Counted from the stretch's first letter, positions 38,100 to 49,471 are shown. The stretch is 64,000 nt of DNA from Sipunculus nudus (GCA_026874595.1 CM049314.1:15368729-15432728); one strand, 5' to 3'. Numbers and translations are program-made. The notes: generated by a model not told the origin, from the letters alone.

Positions 38100-40970
38100 G
38101 GAAGCTCAAAGAGGGAACGCAAGGTCAAAGTCAAATGTATGTTCTAATATTTTAAAGCACAAAAATATCTTGGGCACTTCATTGTCATATCTTATGTAAT
38201 ATGGTGATCAAAAGGAAATGGACCTTGTGAAATTGATTCTCGTGATCTCTTTTTTATATTGCTGATTCTCTCATAGTAGTACCACATGGTCAAGGTGCCT
38301 ACCATATTACAAAAAAAATTATAATCAATTTGTGTGGTCATATGGAAGATTCCAAGATTCCAAAAACCTTGTTGGTGGTCTTGATACAGAAATAATCATG
38401 TCATATTAAACTATTCCAAGTACCTTGTAGAACAGGGAGATCGGTAAAATCGCTGTCTGGATATTTTATATATCTATATAGTTTATCTGAATATGAGCTA
38501 AAACAGGTCTAATTGTTACAATTTATAGACAAGGCACTTCTTAAAGCTAAAAAGAGACAAATAATGCACACAAAAAAAACTAATCAGCCATATTTGATCA
38601 GCAGAAAAGAAGGCACATCTGCATATGTAAAATGGCATATCAGTACGCATTTTTCCTAAAGGAAAGTTTGCACATTACGGGAGTACAAATATCTCTATTG
38701 TACACTTGTTGGACGAAACGGACCATGTAGATCCGGGCATAAAGGCCAACACCACGGATGGAATTTTTTTTTTATAATTTTGTTTTGATGGAGGTAGCCG
38801 CTTCCATTCGTTTAAATGCAAACTTAACTACATATATGTACATCTGTAGTTTTTCATTCCGGTTTCGGACTACGTGACGGGGCAGTATCACACGCTTTCT
38901 CTCATTTTATATCCTGGCATTAACCAAGCCCCAATGACTTCTGCACCTACGGGTCCTGGATGCGTGATCATCCTCATTGCTGGGTCAAATCACCCAGGAT
39001 CCTCCGAAAGTGGCACTCGTTTGAGAGTGAACCAATGCCGTTTGGCACGACCTTCCCATTACGTCAGGATGGAATCACTGTCGAGTGTGCATCAACCAGG
39101 GGATGCAAATGCCATAATAACGTAAACCATCAGCTGTTTCCAGTGGTGAAAACCGGCCCCCCACCCGGTCCGTTGAGCGCTCTCATTTTATTTGATTCTT
39201 TTCCCATTTGTGATTTTTTTTTGTTTTCAGATTTCATTTTTATCCCCCAGCAATTAAATTATTGACGTATGTATGATTTGCTGCGTTAAGACAATATCTA
39301 AATAATTGTATACTTAGGAAGGGGGTCTTTCCTTAATTGCATTCTGGGTGGTCATAACACCAGGGTATAGATTCCCAAATTGCACTCGTGTCTAAGTGAA
39401 GCACAGCTTTCTCGTTAGTCTGTCAATTATTTTACCACGAAAATTAAATTTAGGTGTTGAAATTTTGTGAGTGATTAACTTGGATGCCCATTTTCGCCGA
39501 TGAATCAACATGTAACATACAACTGAATGTATGGACCAGGCAGTTTATATCCTTAGTTTTAACTTGTAAAAATATGAATATTAAAGCTAAGCCCCACTAA
39601 GGTTTAACCACATTATCTATATACATTTAAATGAATAAAAGTTGAGGAGCAGAAAATCCAAATATTTTTTATGTGAATAATGCCTCAAAATATTCCTCTT
39701 TAAATTGCACATTTCAAACTTTCTCCCTATACAGGAGGCATTATTCATATCAAGGTTTCATATCGTGTGCACAGAGAAACCTTGGAGAGAAAACTTTTGA
39801 GGCTTTTATCATGCGATTATACTATCGTGTTATTACAGATGTTTTAATTCATGAATTGACAACTGATTTCAACATATTTTTGAATTTCAATGTCTTTAAT
39901 CCCCCGATATAACCAACGACATTACCAACATTCATAACAGGTATGTAATAGGTATGTAATAATAAGTATGATCAAGCAGTAGATCCTTTGAAGGGAACCT
40001 TCACTAGAGATCTTCCTTTGTTTCATGAATTCAAGAACAGCTGCGCAGAAAGCCAAATTTAACACTGAAACTCTTACACAGCATCATCGGCCTCCGTAGT
40101 TGCATGGTCAACGGTTTCACCAAATAATTTATATAATAGGACTGTTGCAGAGAAACAAGAATTTCCGATGTTCCCACTTAATCTTTCAGGCATTGCTGTG
40201 CATAAGGATTGACATATAAAACATAATTTCAAACATGTTCAAGATAAATCCATGTTGATTTTACCTACATACATTGATATGGTCATTTGAAACAGTTATC
40301 CTTATATCATATATTCCACTGCCCATCTCAATATTACATGAATACGTCCTAAGCGTATCTTATAACTGGCTGCTGTGGCATTCTGGTTTTCTTATGCACG
40401 CGCATTTTCTGGCCGATGCAGACCTGATAGTATTTCCTGATATTATCATCCATGGTAGGGGTATCTTAATCTTGAAGTGCGTGTTCCCGATTATCCGACA
40501 TTTACCTACGGTGTTCCTAAAGGTACATGTATTTGAATTTGCCAGATGGCATTTACATGTACACACTTGTCATTTTTTACGGACAGCACCAGTATGATCC
40601 TCTGCACGTGCAGATGTGTTGTCTTCTTTCGTTGGCCGCCCTTTTTTGTCAGGGCAGCATATTTTTTTCTGTTTCACTCTTTCAATCTTTTGTGACATTT
40701 ACAATAACAGCTGACCTATTTCCGCCAATATTCAAGTGAACTCCACAGATATTCAGACAAAGGTTGCTACTAAAGCTCCTCGAAGTGTACCAGGCGTCTG
40801 GAATAGTTAACATGCAATAGATTGTTCCTGTATCTTTTTTTTTTACTAACCACACAAATTAATTTCAAAATAGTTGTTTCGCATTAATACTATCGAAGAT
40901 TAATACTAAGCAATAAATCAGAAGAGAATCAGCAAAATGTGAAATATGTAAAACGTACATCAATTTCATG
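38100..40970. other. Interior of the nested insertion, no gene recognised
   Basis: AT-rich noncoding sequence. Around 38880-39130 it is more GC-rich and open in two frames, but with no recognisable product. Part of 39580-39730 resembles 26930-27070 (GCCTCAAAAT...TCCTCTTTA), suggesting another dispersed repeat. Confidence 0.4.
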
Positions 40971-40976
40971 TTTTAA

Positions 40977-41455
40977 AGGGGCCAATTAAATCACCTATCT
41001 GACCTTTATAAACTAAAGGTAATCCCTTTGAGATTTTATACAAAATAGGCCAGAAAACGTTGATATCACGCACATAGGCTGCTCGTTTTGTTTATATCAA
41101 CGTGTGTATGATATGTGTGGGGGGGGGGGGGGCGCCAAAATGAAAAGAATTCAACAATGGCATCGGACAGCAAGTCAGGTAGGCAAGAGTTTTGCAAATG
41201 GCGTTTTGCAACAAATAATCCTTTCTGCCTTCGCATATATGCCACATACCATGTTAGGTAACATTTCCCCCCCCCCCTTTTGTCAACATTACTGTGTTTA
41301 CAAACATGTTGTTGATGAACAAGTTCATACATCCTTCACGGAGGTGTTATAAGAACATTCCAAAACCAGAATAACCTTTAGATCATTAATATATATACAC
41401 AGAGAAGCAAGAAATCACAAATTTTCTTTCAAAAAGGTAGGTGAATGGGCACCTT
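40977..41455 (-). repeat. Dispersed repeat B, copy 2 (inside the nested insertion)
   Basis: The reverse complement of copy 1 over its whole length, with a G14 run at 41119-41132 and a C-run near 41270 that copy 1 lacks. Confidence 0.75.
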
Positions 41456-41939
41456 TAAGGTCCGTTTAAAAAACATATGACAGTAATTTAGTGTAATGTA
41501 TTTTAATATCGTCCCTATGGTATATTATTCTGCCATAACAATTATTAAGACAATTATTTCAAATGTTGATTATTTGAAAACCATATTTCATAATATATGA
41601 CAGCGTAGTACCCAAGGTGTCTAATGTTATTCTTAAGATAGAAGGTTGGTAAATAAGTTTGACCTTGACCTTGAATACCCTCCCTAACATTTTAACAGGC
41701 CTGGAGTAGTTGGTTTTACCAGTACACATTCAAAATCTTATAAATCGATCTAATATTATTCATTTTGATGCGATAGTTACAATATCAAAGCATTATCTAG
41801 GCTTTTTTATATGATGGCGGCCATCTTGGATTTTAAGGGGGTCAGAGGGTTGATAAAATTTGTTATCTAACATTTTCCATCAACTTACACCTAAATGAAG
41901 TAAAAGCAAGTGCTATCTCAATTTGGGCATTCAATTCCT

Positions 41940-42703
41940 ACGGGATTGTGATTTTGCTACATAGGCGACTACACTATTATTCGTATCCAGAGAATACTCC
42001 TCGCAGGAGTCTTGAAAGGACCTAGCCTTATTTAATTCCTCGCAGGAATCAACTGAGGTTTTAACCCCGCAAGCTACGTATTCTTCTTTGGATTTAGAAG
42101 GCACGTGGGCCTCCGTAGCATCAAACTCTTTATTGGAGTCAATAAAAGAGTTGTACCCCTTATTTAAATGAAAAGAGCCTGGCTCTTGTACTATGCTATG
42201 CATAGATTTTGAAACAAAACCAGAAGGTTTGCTATATGGTCTATTCGCAAGTTTCCTGCATTAAAGATATTAGATGACCTTCCTTCTGGCAGTTATTACA
42301 GATTTTCTTTGAAAATGACTGGTCTTTGTTGGACAAAGACACAGTGGACGTGGGCTGGGGTGTAGTAATGGACTTTTTGACAATACTGATTTACATTCTT
42401 GTTTGTGAATGACTGGTTTGATTTGCTAGTAAAGGACATTTTGTGTGTCAATGAATAATCATCAGCTAATTGAGCAGCAATGTCAAGTGTTTCAGGACTT
42501 TTCTCATCAAGAAAGGTTTTAACATCTGCGTTAATGCAGCGCTTGAATTCTTCAAGCAAAATCAACTGGCGCAAATTAGCATAATCTTTCATTACATTTT
42601 AAGAACTACACCAGCGATCAAACAACTGCTCTTTACTCCTAGCAAATTCGACGTAGGTCTGATTTTTGCGCTTTTCCCTATTTCTGAATCTCTGGCGGTA
42701 AGC
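41940..42703 (-). pseudogene. gag (C-terminal two thirds) of the Gmr1-like element
   Basis: The minus strand encodes AYRQRFRNREKRKNQTYVEF, then MKDYANLRQLILLEEFKRCI and LDEKSPETLDIAAQLADDYS, a SCAN-like gag region. A damaged zinc knuckle (CNNCQKEGHL) lies near 42260-42300 and an acidic linker with repeated DSCEE follows. It is cut at 42703, where the inverted segment begins, and at 41940 by the nested insertion. Confidence 0.8.
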
Positions 42704-42756
42704 AGAATTTGTGTTCATCACGCATACGTGACCTGTTTATATTAGGTTCCGTAACA
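42703..42756 (+). repeat. LTR end fragment in inverted orientation
   Basis: This 54-base piece, from CAGAATTTGTGTTCATCACG to TTCCGTAACA, is nearly identical to the end of the left LTR but on the opposite strand. It is followed directly by the primer-binding site and gag start, so it is the 3' end of a 5' LTR. Confidence 0.8.
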
Positions 42757-42762
42757 TAAAGT

Positions 42763-42774
42763 TGGGGGCTCGTC
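42763..42774 (+). promoter_or_regulatory. Primer-binding site, tRNA-Pro-like
   Basis: TGGGGGCTCGTC lies seven bases after the LTR end GTAACA. It matches the first 12 bases of the well-known tRNA-Pro primer-binding site; the following bases (TAGATG) differ. It fixes the + orientation of this segment. Confidence 0.7.
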
Positions 42775-42926
42775 TAGATGCTTAATATTTTTCAAATTTA
42801 TTAGGCCTTGACCTGGACACATTGTTTTATCATACATTGTTTACAAGATTACATATTGTTTACAGTTCATTGTTTACAGGATTTATCTTAGTGGGTTTTT
42901 TTTGTTATTTTTTTTTACATCTTAAC

Positions 42927-43565
42927 ATGGCAGATTTCAAACCTGAGACATTTGTTGACGATCCCGACTCTGATCAACTCGAACAGTTGTCAAAAGAACA
43001 GTTGTTGCGTTTGGGACAACACTTAGGGCTAAGTGTGAAAAAAAGCTTTGAGAAAGCCTGATATCATTGCTAAAATCATGCAAGGTCTAGTTAGCAAAGG
43101 TTTAATTGAAGAGACTGAAGTTGAACCATCAAAAAATGACAGCCTTGCTATGCAATTAGAATTGAAAAAGTGATGCAAGAAGAAAATGCAACATGAGCTA
43201 GCATTAAAAGAGAGGGAAGAATGGTTAGAAAGAGACAGTCTAGAAATAGAAAAAGAAATTGAGTTAAACGACTGGAGTTAGTAAGACTTAAAGTAGAACG
43301 TAATCTAAGTGCTGCCCCAACTCACAGTTTTGATATTACTAAAAACATTAGACTTGTCCCACCTTTTCAAGAAAAAGAGGTTGATAAATATTTCTTACAC
43401 TTTGAGAAGGTAGCTGAAAATTTAAAATGACCTAAGGAAAATTGGACTATGCTGGTACAAAGTGTATTGACTGGCAAAGCCAGAGAAATTTATACAGAGC
43501 TTTCAGTAGAAGCTGCTGCTGACTATGATCTGGTAAAACGGTTAATCCTAAAAGGTTATGATTTA
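42927..43565 (+). pseudogene. gag N-terminal part, inverted relative to the rest of the element
   Basis: The + strand encodes MADFKPETFVDDPDSDQLEQ, an acidic and then coiled-coil-like region (KEREEWLERDSLEIEKE), and SVLTGKAREIYTEL with ADYDLVKRLILKGYDL. The minus-strand gag at 42703 begins AYRQRFRN, the segment expected next in this gag family. The two parts therefore look like one gene cut in two. Frame changes occur near 43045, 43170, 43195 and 43275. Confidence 0.8.
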
Positions 43566-43572
43566 AAAAAAA

Positions 43573-44268
43573 TCAGATTCTATAACACTAGACAGCGGGG
43601 AATGTCTAGAGGAATGAATAAAGAAGTCAGTGGTTTTTTGTTAACAAATAACTATAATTTATTCCTAAAGCAATCTTAACAATACAATACACTAAATCAA
43701 TACAATTATACAATGAAACAGCGGTATAGCAACAAGTCAATACAATCACAGAGAAAGATTATGGTACAATACCTAAATACCAACAGTGTCACCAAAATAA
43801 GTCCTTTGAATGTAAGCTCTCGGAGAATGACAGTCTAGTGGAAAGTTCTTGCAACAACATAGAAAGTAAACTGTAGTCCAAATGTATAAAATCCAGGAAA
43901 GTTCATGAAAAAAATCTATAATTGCCGCTTTCGTCGGATAAGGTCCTGACACACGCGTCTGCGTCTGCTGGAATCTGCTCTGCTGTCTGTCTTCTGGTTC
44001 TAAAAACAGCCCTTTATATACCTTCACACCCTAAGCCGGGAACCTTCTACTTCTCGAACAGTCTATAAGGACCCTACTCCACAGTTAACACGCGTTTCAG
44101 GAATTCTCTAGAAAGACATAGCCGTGTGTCTACACACACAAGGCTAATCACGTGACCCATGACCAAGCGTGAAAACCCAAGGCCCACATGACAACGAAAG
44201 TTCAACCAGTACGGAATGTAACAACAACACGAGTTACGTCCGTGTCACATAATAGAGCACCTGTAACA
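43573..44268 (-). repeat. 5' LTR (long copy, missing its last part)
   Basis: The minus strand starts TGTTACAGGTGCTC and shares several blocks with the left LTR. It has a TATA-like GGTATATAAAGG near 44015 and an AATAAA signal near 43660. It stops near TTATAGAATCTG, just where the missing end (CAGAATTTG...) would continue. That missing end is found inverted at 42703-42756. Confidence 0.7.
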
Positions 44269-45429
44269 ATTTTTAGAATAAAAAATATGCCAATATTAAT
44301 TATCTCTTTTTATACATCCCCCACCCAACCACCCCCACCCATCGCGGGTCCTACACCGAATCACAGTGCAACCACAATGTACCCAGGAAGATATGATCGG
44401 TATCTGTATATATATTTGTACGTTGCAGCATCCAATACTGGAATAAAGGAAACGGGATGAAAGCGCTTTTTGTAGATTTTTTTTTAAAGCAATCCAATGG
44501 TTGACTTAAATTTGTTCACCGATTCAGCAACACGGCTTTGTCCTACAGTTGATTCCAGACAATGACTGTTCTTGTCAGGAGGGAATTTTTGTGTCGGTCC
44601 GATTTACTCTTCGGAACCATAAAGCACTTTGAATTATTGGTATCTGGGTTATTATTGGTTGATTATTCTCCGAAAACCTAGCCGCTATTAGCATACTAGC
44701 CCTGTAAGGGGACTACCGAGTGCCAACATCCGAGCCATGGAGAGTGCCTCGTATTAGTTATTAAAACTAGTTGTACATTCCAGGTAAAATAAAGTTTCGA
44801 ATAAAATAAGGGCGATCCTATTTCAAGGTCGGCATGACCCCAGACATTAATATTTCTTTAAACCTATAATCCACTATTTAAAGTCATTTTCTTTCATTAC
44901 CCAGTTGCACTAGTTGTATAGAAAGAAATATTAAAAAAAATAACAAATGAGTTCACTTCATTTAATAATGACCCTGGTGCAGCCAGGAAATAGAAAATAT
45001 TTGGGATATAACGGTGTATTTGTATTTAAGGGGGGGGGGTTATGCTTGAGGCACTTAATTTTGGGGCACAATGTTCACTGGGAAATTAATAAAACACAGG
45101 CGCTATTGCTTAAATGTATAAAAATACAGGCCTGTAATCTTTTCACCCATACAGTAATAGCCGATTCATGTTACACACGTTGACAGCTCATGACTTCATG
45201 TATAAGCATAAATTAACTCCCATTCTATACTTACTTATCTCCCAAAAGTTAGTTGGTGATTTTACGGAGCCTATGTCTGTACAAGTAGCAAATGGCGTGC
45301 GTTTGCCCATAGATTACTTCACCTGACAGTTATCCTTCGGTGAATGAAGAACATAGAAGTTTGTTTTTAGTAGGTATCTATTTCGGGGGACCTCTGATAG
45401 TTTTATTGATGAAGAAAAAAACCGAGATG

Positions 45430-45735
45430 CTGATTCAGTCGGTACCTCAAACTTCGAAACTGAACATATGTAGATATAGAACGAGAATACACAGGAAAAA
45501 GTCGGAACACCCCGTATGGGAATCGAACCCATGACCCTCCGATTGCCGGTCGTCTGCTCTTCCACTGAGCTAACAGGGATCCCCAACTTCCTCTCTGTAT
45601 CAGCACACTTTCATAGGAACCAGCGAAGTGACGTCACTACTGTGGCTGGTATTACCGTGATCCGACTTTTTCTGTGTATTCTCATTTTATATCTCCATGA
45701 GATGGACCAGCATGGCCATTCAGCATCTTTCTATA
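45430..45735. repeat. Inverted-repeat unit surrounding the tRNA-like sequence
   Basis: GAGAATACACAGGAAAAAGT with flanking bases (about 45473-45506) is matched in reverse complement at about 45660-45693 (ACTTTTTCTGTGTATTCTC). Shorter inverted matches lie outside (GATGCTGA near 45430, TCAGCATC near 45720). The tRNA-like sequence fills much of the loop. Confidence 0.6.
45509..45579 (-). tRNA. tRNA-like sequence, anticodon GGC (Ala-type), probably pseudo
   Basis: The 71-base minus-strand sequence folds as a cloverleaf. The acceptor TCCCTGT/ACGGGGT pairs 6 of 7. The D arm is GCTC/GAGC, and the T arm ATGGG-TTCGATT-CCCAT is perfect. The anticodon stem has only three of five pairs, and base 33 is C instead of T. 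A box (TAGCTCAGTGG) and B box (GGTTCGATTCC) are intact. It lies between inverted repeats, so a tRNA-derived mobile sequence is likelier than a working tRNA gene. Confidence 0.5.
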
Positions 45736-46012
45736 AACTGAACATATATTAGAATGTTTTAGTTTTTATATAAATTCAAAATGACATTCATATACACAAT
45801 CTTTGTTTGTAAAGATGGTGAACAAATTTACCGTTTCATTATGGTGAAAGGTGTCTGATTGCTCCTTGAAGGTGCACAAAGCTTTCAACAATCAGTTATC
45901 GGTCCATAAAGAGAATTGCTGTGGTGACTGACATCTGCTTTATCGGAAGTGAGGGGGAAACTGTTCACAGGTATAGTAGAGATCTAGTCGTGTTATATTC
46001 TAAAACTTTCAG

Positions 46013-46621
46013 GAATCGGTGCAGGATGTTATATCATAGGAGGAACATTGGGGGTGTTGACATACTTCAACCAGAGGCGGACTCTTGCTTTCGGGATCTC
46101 AGCGATAGGTCTTAGCTTTGGTACCCATACGATTCCGCAGATAACACGATTGATGATTGACACATTCGGTTGGAGAGGCGTCATTTCGATTTTGGGAGCC
46201 GTTCATTTATATGCCGTGGATTTGGTGCCCTCTTGAACGCAGAAAAAGACAGAGAATGCACTGCATAATGAGAAGAAGTCGAAATCAGAATGGAAGGAAA
46301 CGCTACGTTTAGTGTTTGATTTCACAGTTTTCAAAAATGTCAGATTTGTAATATTTATTCTGGCTGCCGCACTGAACGAGCCGGCCCATGTCATACCTTA
46401 CATTTTCTGCCGCCGAGGGCGTTGTCTTTGGGATCGACGAAAACAATGGCAGCGACCACGGTGACAATTTTGGCGATTTCAAGTTGCATTTTCAGGCTAA
46501 TATTTGGTTATGCTGGGATTCGCATTGAAGAACACAGAACCTTGTTGTATGCCTTCTCTACCCTTTTTGTGGAATCGCTGACAGTTGCGGTGTACGCCGG
46601 AATATTTGGACTCTTATGTGG
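46013..46621 (+). pseudogene. MCT pseudogene, exon-3 equivalent
   Basis: The acceptor (aaaactttcag) is intact and the first 66 or so codons align well with the intact paralogue. The rest is split over three frames, with stops at 46266-46271. The last part in frame is MAATTVTILAISSCIFR and FGYAGIRIEEHR, matching the intact gene's second-half start. The likely donor is G|GTTAAG at 46622. Confidence 0.85.
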
Positions 46622-46996
46622 TTAAGTACAGTCCATCTCAATGTAAAAGACTTTTTTTGTTTGTACCAGTATTGCGGCTCTTCGGCAATTAATGTTAAAT
46701 CAATAATTCAATTTTATATCGGATTAAATTTTAATCTTTTTTAATCTTCCCCTAGTGAATGAATTTGTTGGATGCAAATACACAATGCAAACACTCTCTC
46801 CTATTTACGACTATGAATCCATAGATCCTAGAATTGACAGCTAAAGATCTTCAAGCATAACATCCCGTCTATATATGTACGTACACTAAAACCTTAAAAA
46901 ATTGAACCGTTTACACCTGTTTATGCAATATTCAATTTTACCGATGTATTGTCCACTAAATACAAAAAATACGCTTTTTCATGATTTTTCTTGCAG

Positions 46997-47122
46997 CCGG
47001 GTACATAGCATTGGTAGATGTCATCATGGCCGACATTGTCCCACAAACAAAACTTGCACACGCAACAGGATTCTGGATGTTTGCTTTTGGCGTAAGCTTA
47101 TTCGCCGCACCTTATGTTGCAG
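46997..47122 (+). pseudogene. MCT pseudogene, exon-4 equivalent
   Basis: The acceptor ttttcttgcag is followed by GYIALVDVIMADIVPQ and HATGFWMFAFGVS in one open frame, 126 bases as in the intact gene. The donor is lost: the expected GT reads AT, so the frame runs on into the intron. Confidence 0.85.
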
Positions 47123-47229
47123 ATATTTTTAAAAATGCACAAATTTCAAGATGCATTATTTTTAATTATGTGAATCTAGATCAGTTTTACCAAGAGAGGG
47201 TTGCCAAGGAAACTGGGTCGGAATTTGAA

Positions 47230-48549
47230 TGATTTCCTTGGCTCTTTAGAAAAGTCCCGTGATAATGTCTTGCGAAACAAAACCTTTTCTTGAAGAATGT
47301 CCCAAATGCTTTCGATTAGGTCATTTCAACAAACAAGGATAATCTGGAGTAGCCAGAACAAGATATTAATGAAAAGTATATATAGAGATTTCAAGCAGAT
47401 GCAAACAGAAATAATTATTGAACAGAAAAGTACATCCTTCGGAATTAAAACTAGGTGCATATTTGGTCACCGGCAATAAATAATAGATAATGGGAGGCAG
47501 AGGGGGATTTCTCGTTACTCTGAGAAAATATAAAAGGACTGAACTCAATAAACAGACGCACCTGGACTGTTCACTCACACAGAGAACCATAAAAACGAAC
47601 AAAACAAGTGAACAGCAGATATTAAGCGCCCGTACCGGTATGGATTTGTTGACAACTTTCGTATACAGTCAAAATGGGTTAATAACGTGAGACAATACAC
47701 GTATGATTACAAATGAAACTATGGTGTCACTTATAGAGGCGTCTTTAATACAGAGATGCCCATAGGGAGAAGTTCATAAATCCTATATTTATTATGAAAC
47801 GAAGTGCTTGATCTCATAATTTGAACTTCATGCCGTTAACAGTAGGGCGAGTTACACGTACATGCACCACATATATGATCTTATACTTAACCGCAAATAA
47901 GACCAATCTGAGGTGTAGGTTTTACCACCACTTCAGGCTTAAATATAAGGAAAAGACTTGTATAAGAATTCAAATTTTTCTGTCACAGATTAATCGCACA
48001 TTCATGAGTGATAGTTTTCATATCATTAAGTTAAAACTAAAAATTATATGTACCCCCATAAGTCATATCAATTGCTGTATTTTTTAAATATTTTTACAGT
48101 ATTTTAAACGATCTACTACACTTTCCGTTGTGCCATAAAACTAGATCATAGATCATTTCAGAATAATAGAAACCTGCCAATTCTCAAACACTTATCAGGC
48201 TATTTGGTAGCTGAACTTCTTGTCCAAACCTTCTTTCACCAAAAAGTGGTTTCAATTTGGCAAAGGCAATATATTTTTTCTTATATCATTATGATAGGCT
48301 CACTGTCATATCATCATATACTGCCAAAAAATTTAACACCTATCAAAAATGAAAGTTCTGTGTATGACTGGCAGACAACGATTTGATATATTTCGTTTCC
48401 TTGAAATAATTCAGAAACCTAGACATAAAAAAATGATAAATCGACTAGCATTTAAATATATAGTACAGATAAATAAATATATGTGTGTGTGTGTTCGTTT
48501 CGACAGTGTTCAAGCGGTTCACAGGGAGGTGGAGCACAAACATTATCTT

Positions 48550-48602
<53 letters not shown>

Positions 48603-49470
48603 TTACACATATATATCATTTGGCCTGCTGTGTAGTCTGAGAATCAGATCCGTAATATTTATTATGACGTACGTACGAGATCGTGTAAAAGATAAATATT
48701 TATTTTCTTTTACCGGGTGACAGCAATACACTTCCGAGTAAATATCATTATCTTGTTTAGGAAAATTAAAATATTCATGCAAAAGAATGGTCTTTACCAT
48801 TTTCTCAAACAATTAATAAAATCCTGTAGAAAGTATATCCATAAGGTAAGAGAGTGAATTTAACAAGCACATCAGGAAGCATTCCAGGTCACTCTTTTGA
48901 ACCGTTCTAAATCAACTAATTTTTCATCAGTTCAGTTCATTTCATTCGTTCAAGGTGCGAATAGACCCGTTGTCTCACCCTCGTGACTAGAGTTTCCTTT
49001 GCTCCAGCGCTCGTGTGCCTTCTTATCCTCCATCAGTTTTTGATTCAATTAAATTAAGATAAAAAAACACCTATTCTTCACTATGAGAAGTTCAGGTACC
49101 CTGATGCTCATACGAGACTTATTTGCGTATCTACCCAAAAACTGTTACAAACAGCAAAATTTATAAGCACAATATGCATTAACATTCCAAATTTCAAGCG
49201 AGTCGATTTGATACTATGATTCCTCTGTTTTAGAATATAATCTTCATCTCCTGATCACAAAACCCATCGCGATTTTGCAAATAATGGTTACGCACCTAAC
49301 GTGTAGATGTTGAGGCTGTTGATAGAACAAACCTTGGTAACCAGCCAGATATCATGTTATTGTGAATTATTCTTTGTTTACCTAGATACCACGTTTGCTT
49401 ATACCAAGAAGCTTATATAAACTCCTCGGGTATATTTTTAAAATCTGAGGAAATTTCTAGAAATTTGCAC
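47230..49470. other. Last intron of the MCT pseudogene, noncoding
   Basis: Contains the CA/TA microsatellite and no recognised gene. Confidence 0.5.
48551..48600. repeat. (CA)n(TA)n microsatellite
   Basis: CACACACACA passes into about 40 bases of TA alternation. A GT tract (48482-48494) lies about 60 bases upstream. Confidence 0.95.
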
Positions 49471-49471
49471 T

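Larger units (their letters stand above)
37500..41940. mobile_element. Nested DNA insertion with long imperfect terminal inverted repeats
   Basis: The left end begins near CCGTAGGAATTTGATGTCC and the right end is its reverse complement (GGGCATTCAATTCCTACGG). Inverted similarity continues for about 130 bases, including ATGTTAGGTAACAAATTTT and AATCCAAGATGGCCGCC. The insertion lies inside the retrotransposon's gag linker, since gag resumes at 41940. No transposase was recognised inside, so it may be non-autonomous. The interior holds tandem repeats near its left end and an inverted copy of a dispersed repeat at 40977-41455. Confidence 0.65.
33560..44268 (-). mobile_element. Large Gmr1-like Ty3/gypsy LTR retrotransposon, nested and rearranged
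   Basis: This is one minus-strand element reading from a 5' LTR (right end, 44268) to a 3' LTR (left end, 33560). In minus order it has gag, protease with DTG, integrase, reverse transcriptase with YIDD, RNase H, polypurine tract and 3' LTR. Integrase precedes RT, which is the Ty1/copia-like order known for the Gmr1-like branch of Ty3/gypsy elements. LTR ends are TGTTAC...GTAACA. The element is interrupted by a roughly 4.4-kb insertion (about 37500-41940), and about 0.87 kb (42703-43572) sits in the opposite orientation. Many stops and frame changes make it inactive. No matching target site duplication was seen (left flank gtata, right flank atttt), which fits the rearrangement or lost ends. 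Confidence 0.8.

Noticed and set aside
42927-43565. A separate second retrotransposon inserted in + orientation
   Set aside because: The LTR end and gag part are exactly what the minus-strand element lacks at both breakpoints, so an inversion within one element is simpler; the alternative is kept in the finding.
46013-47122. A second functional MCT gene
   Set aside because: Several independent frame changes, adjacent stops and a lost donor make function very unlikely.
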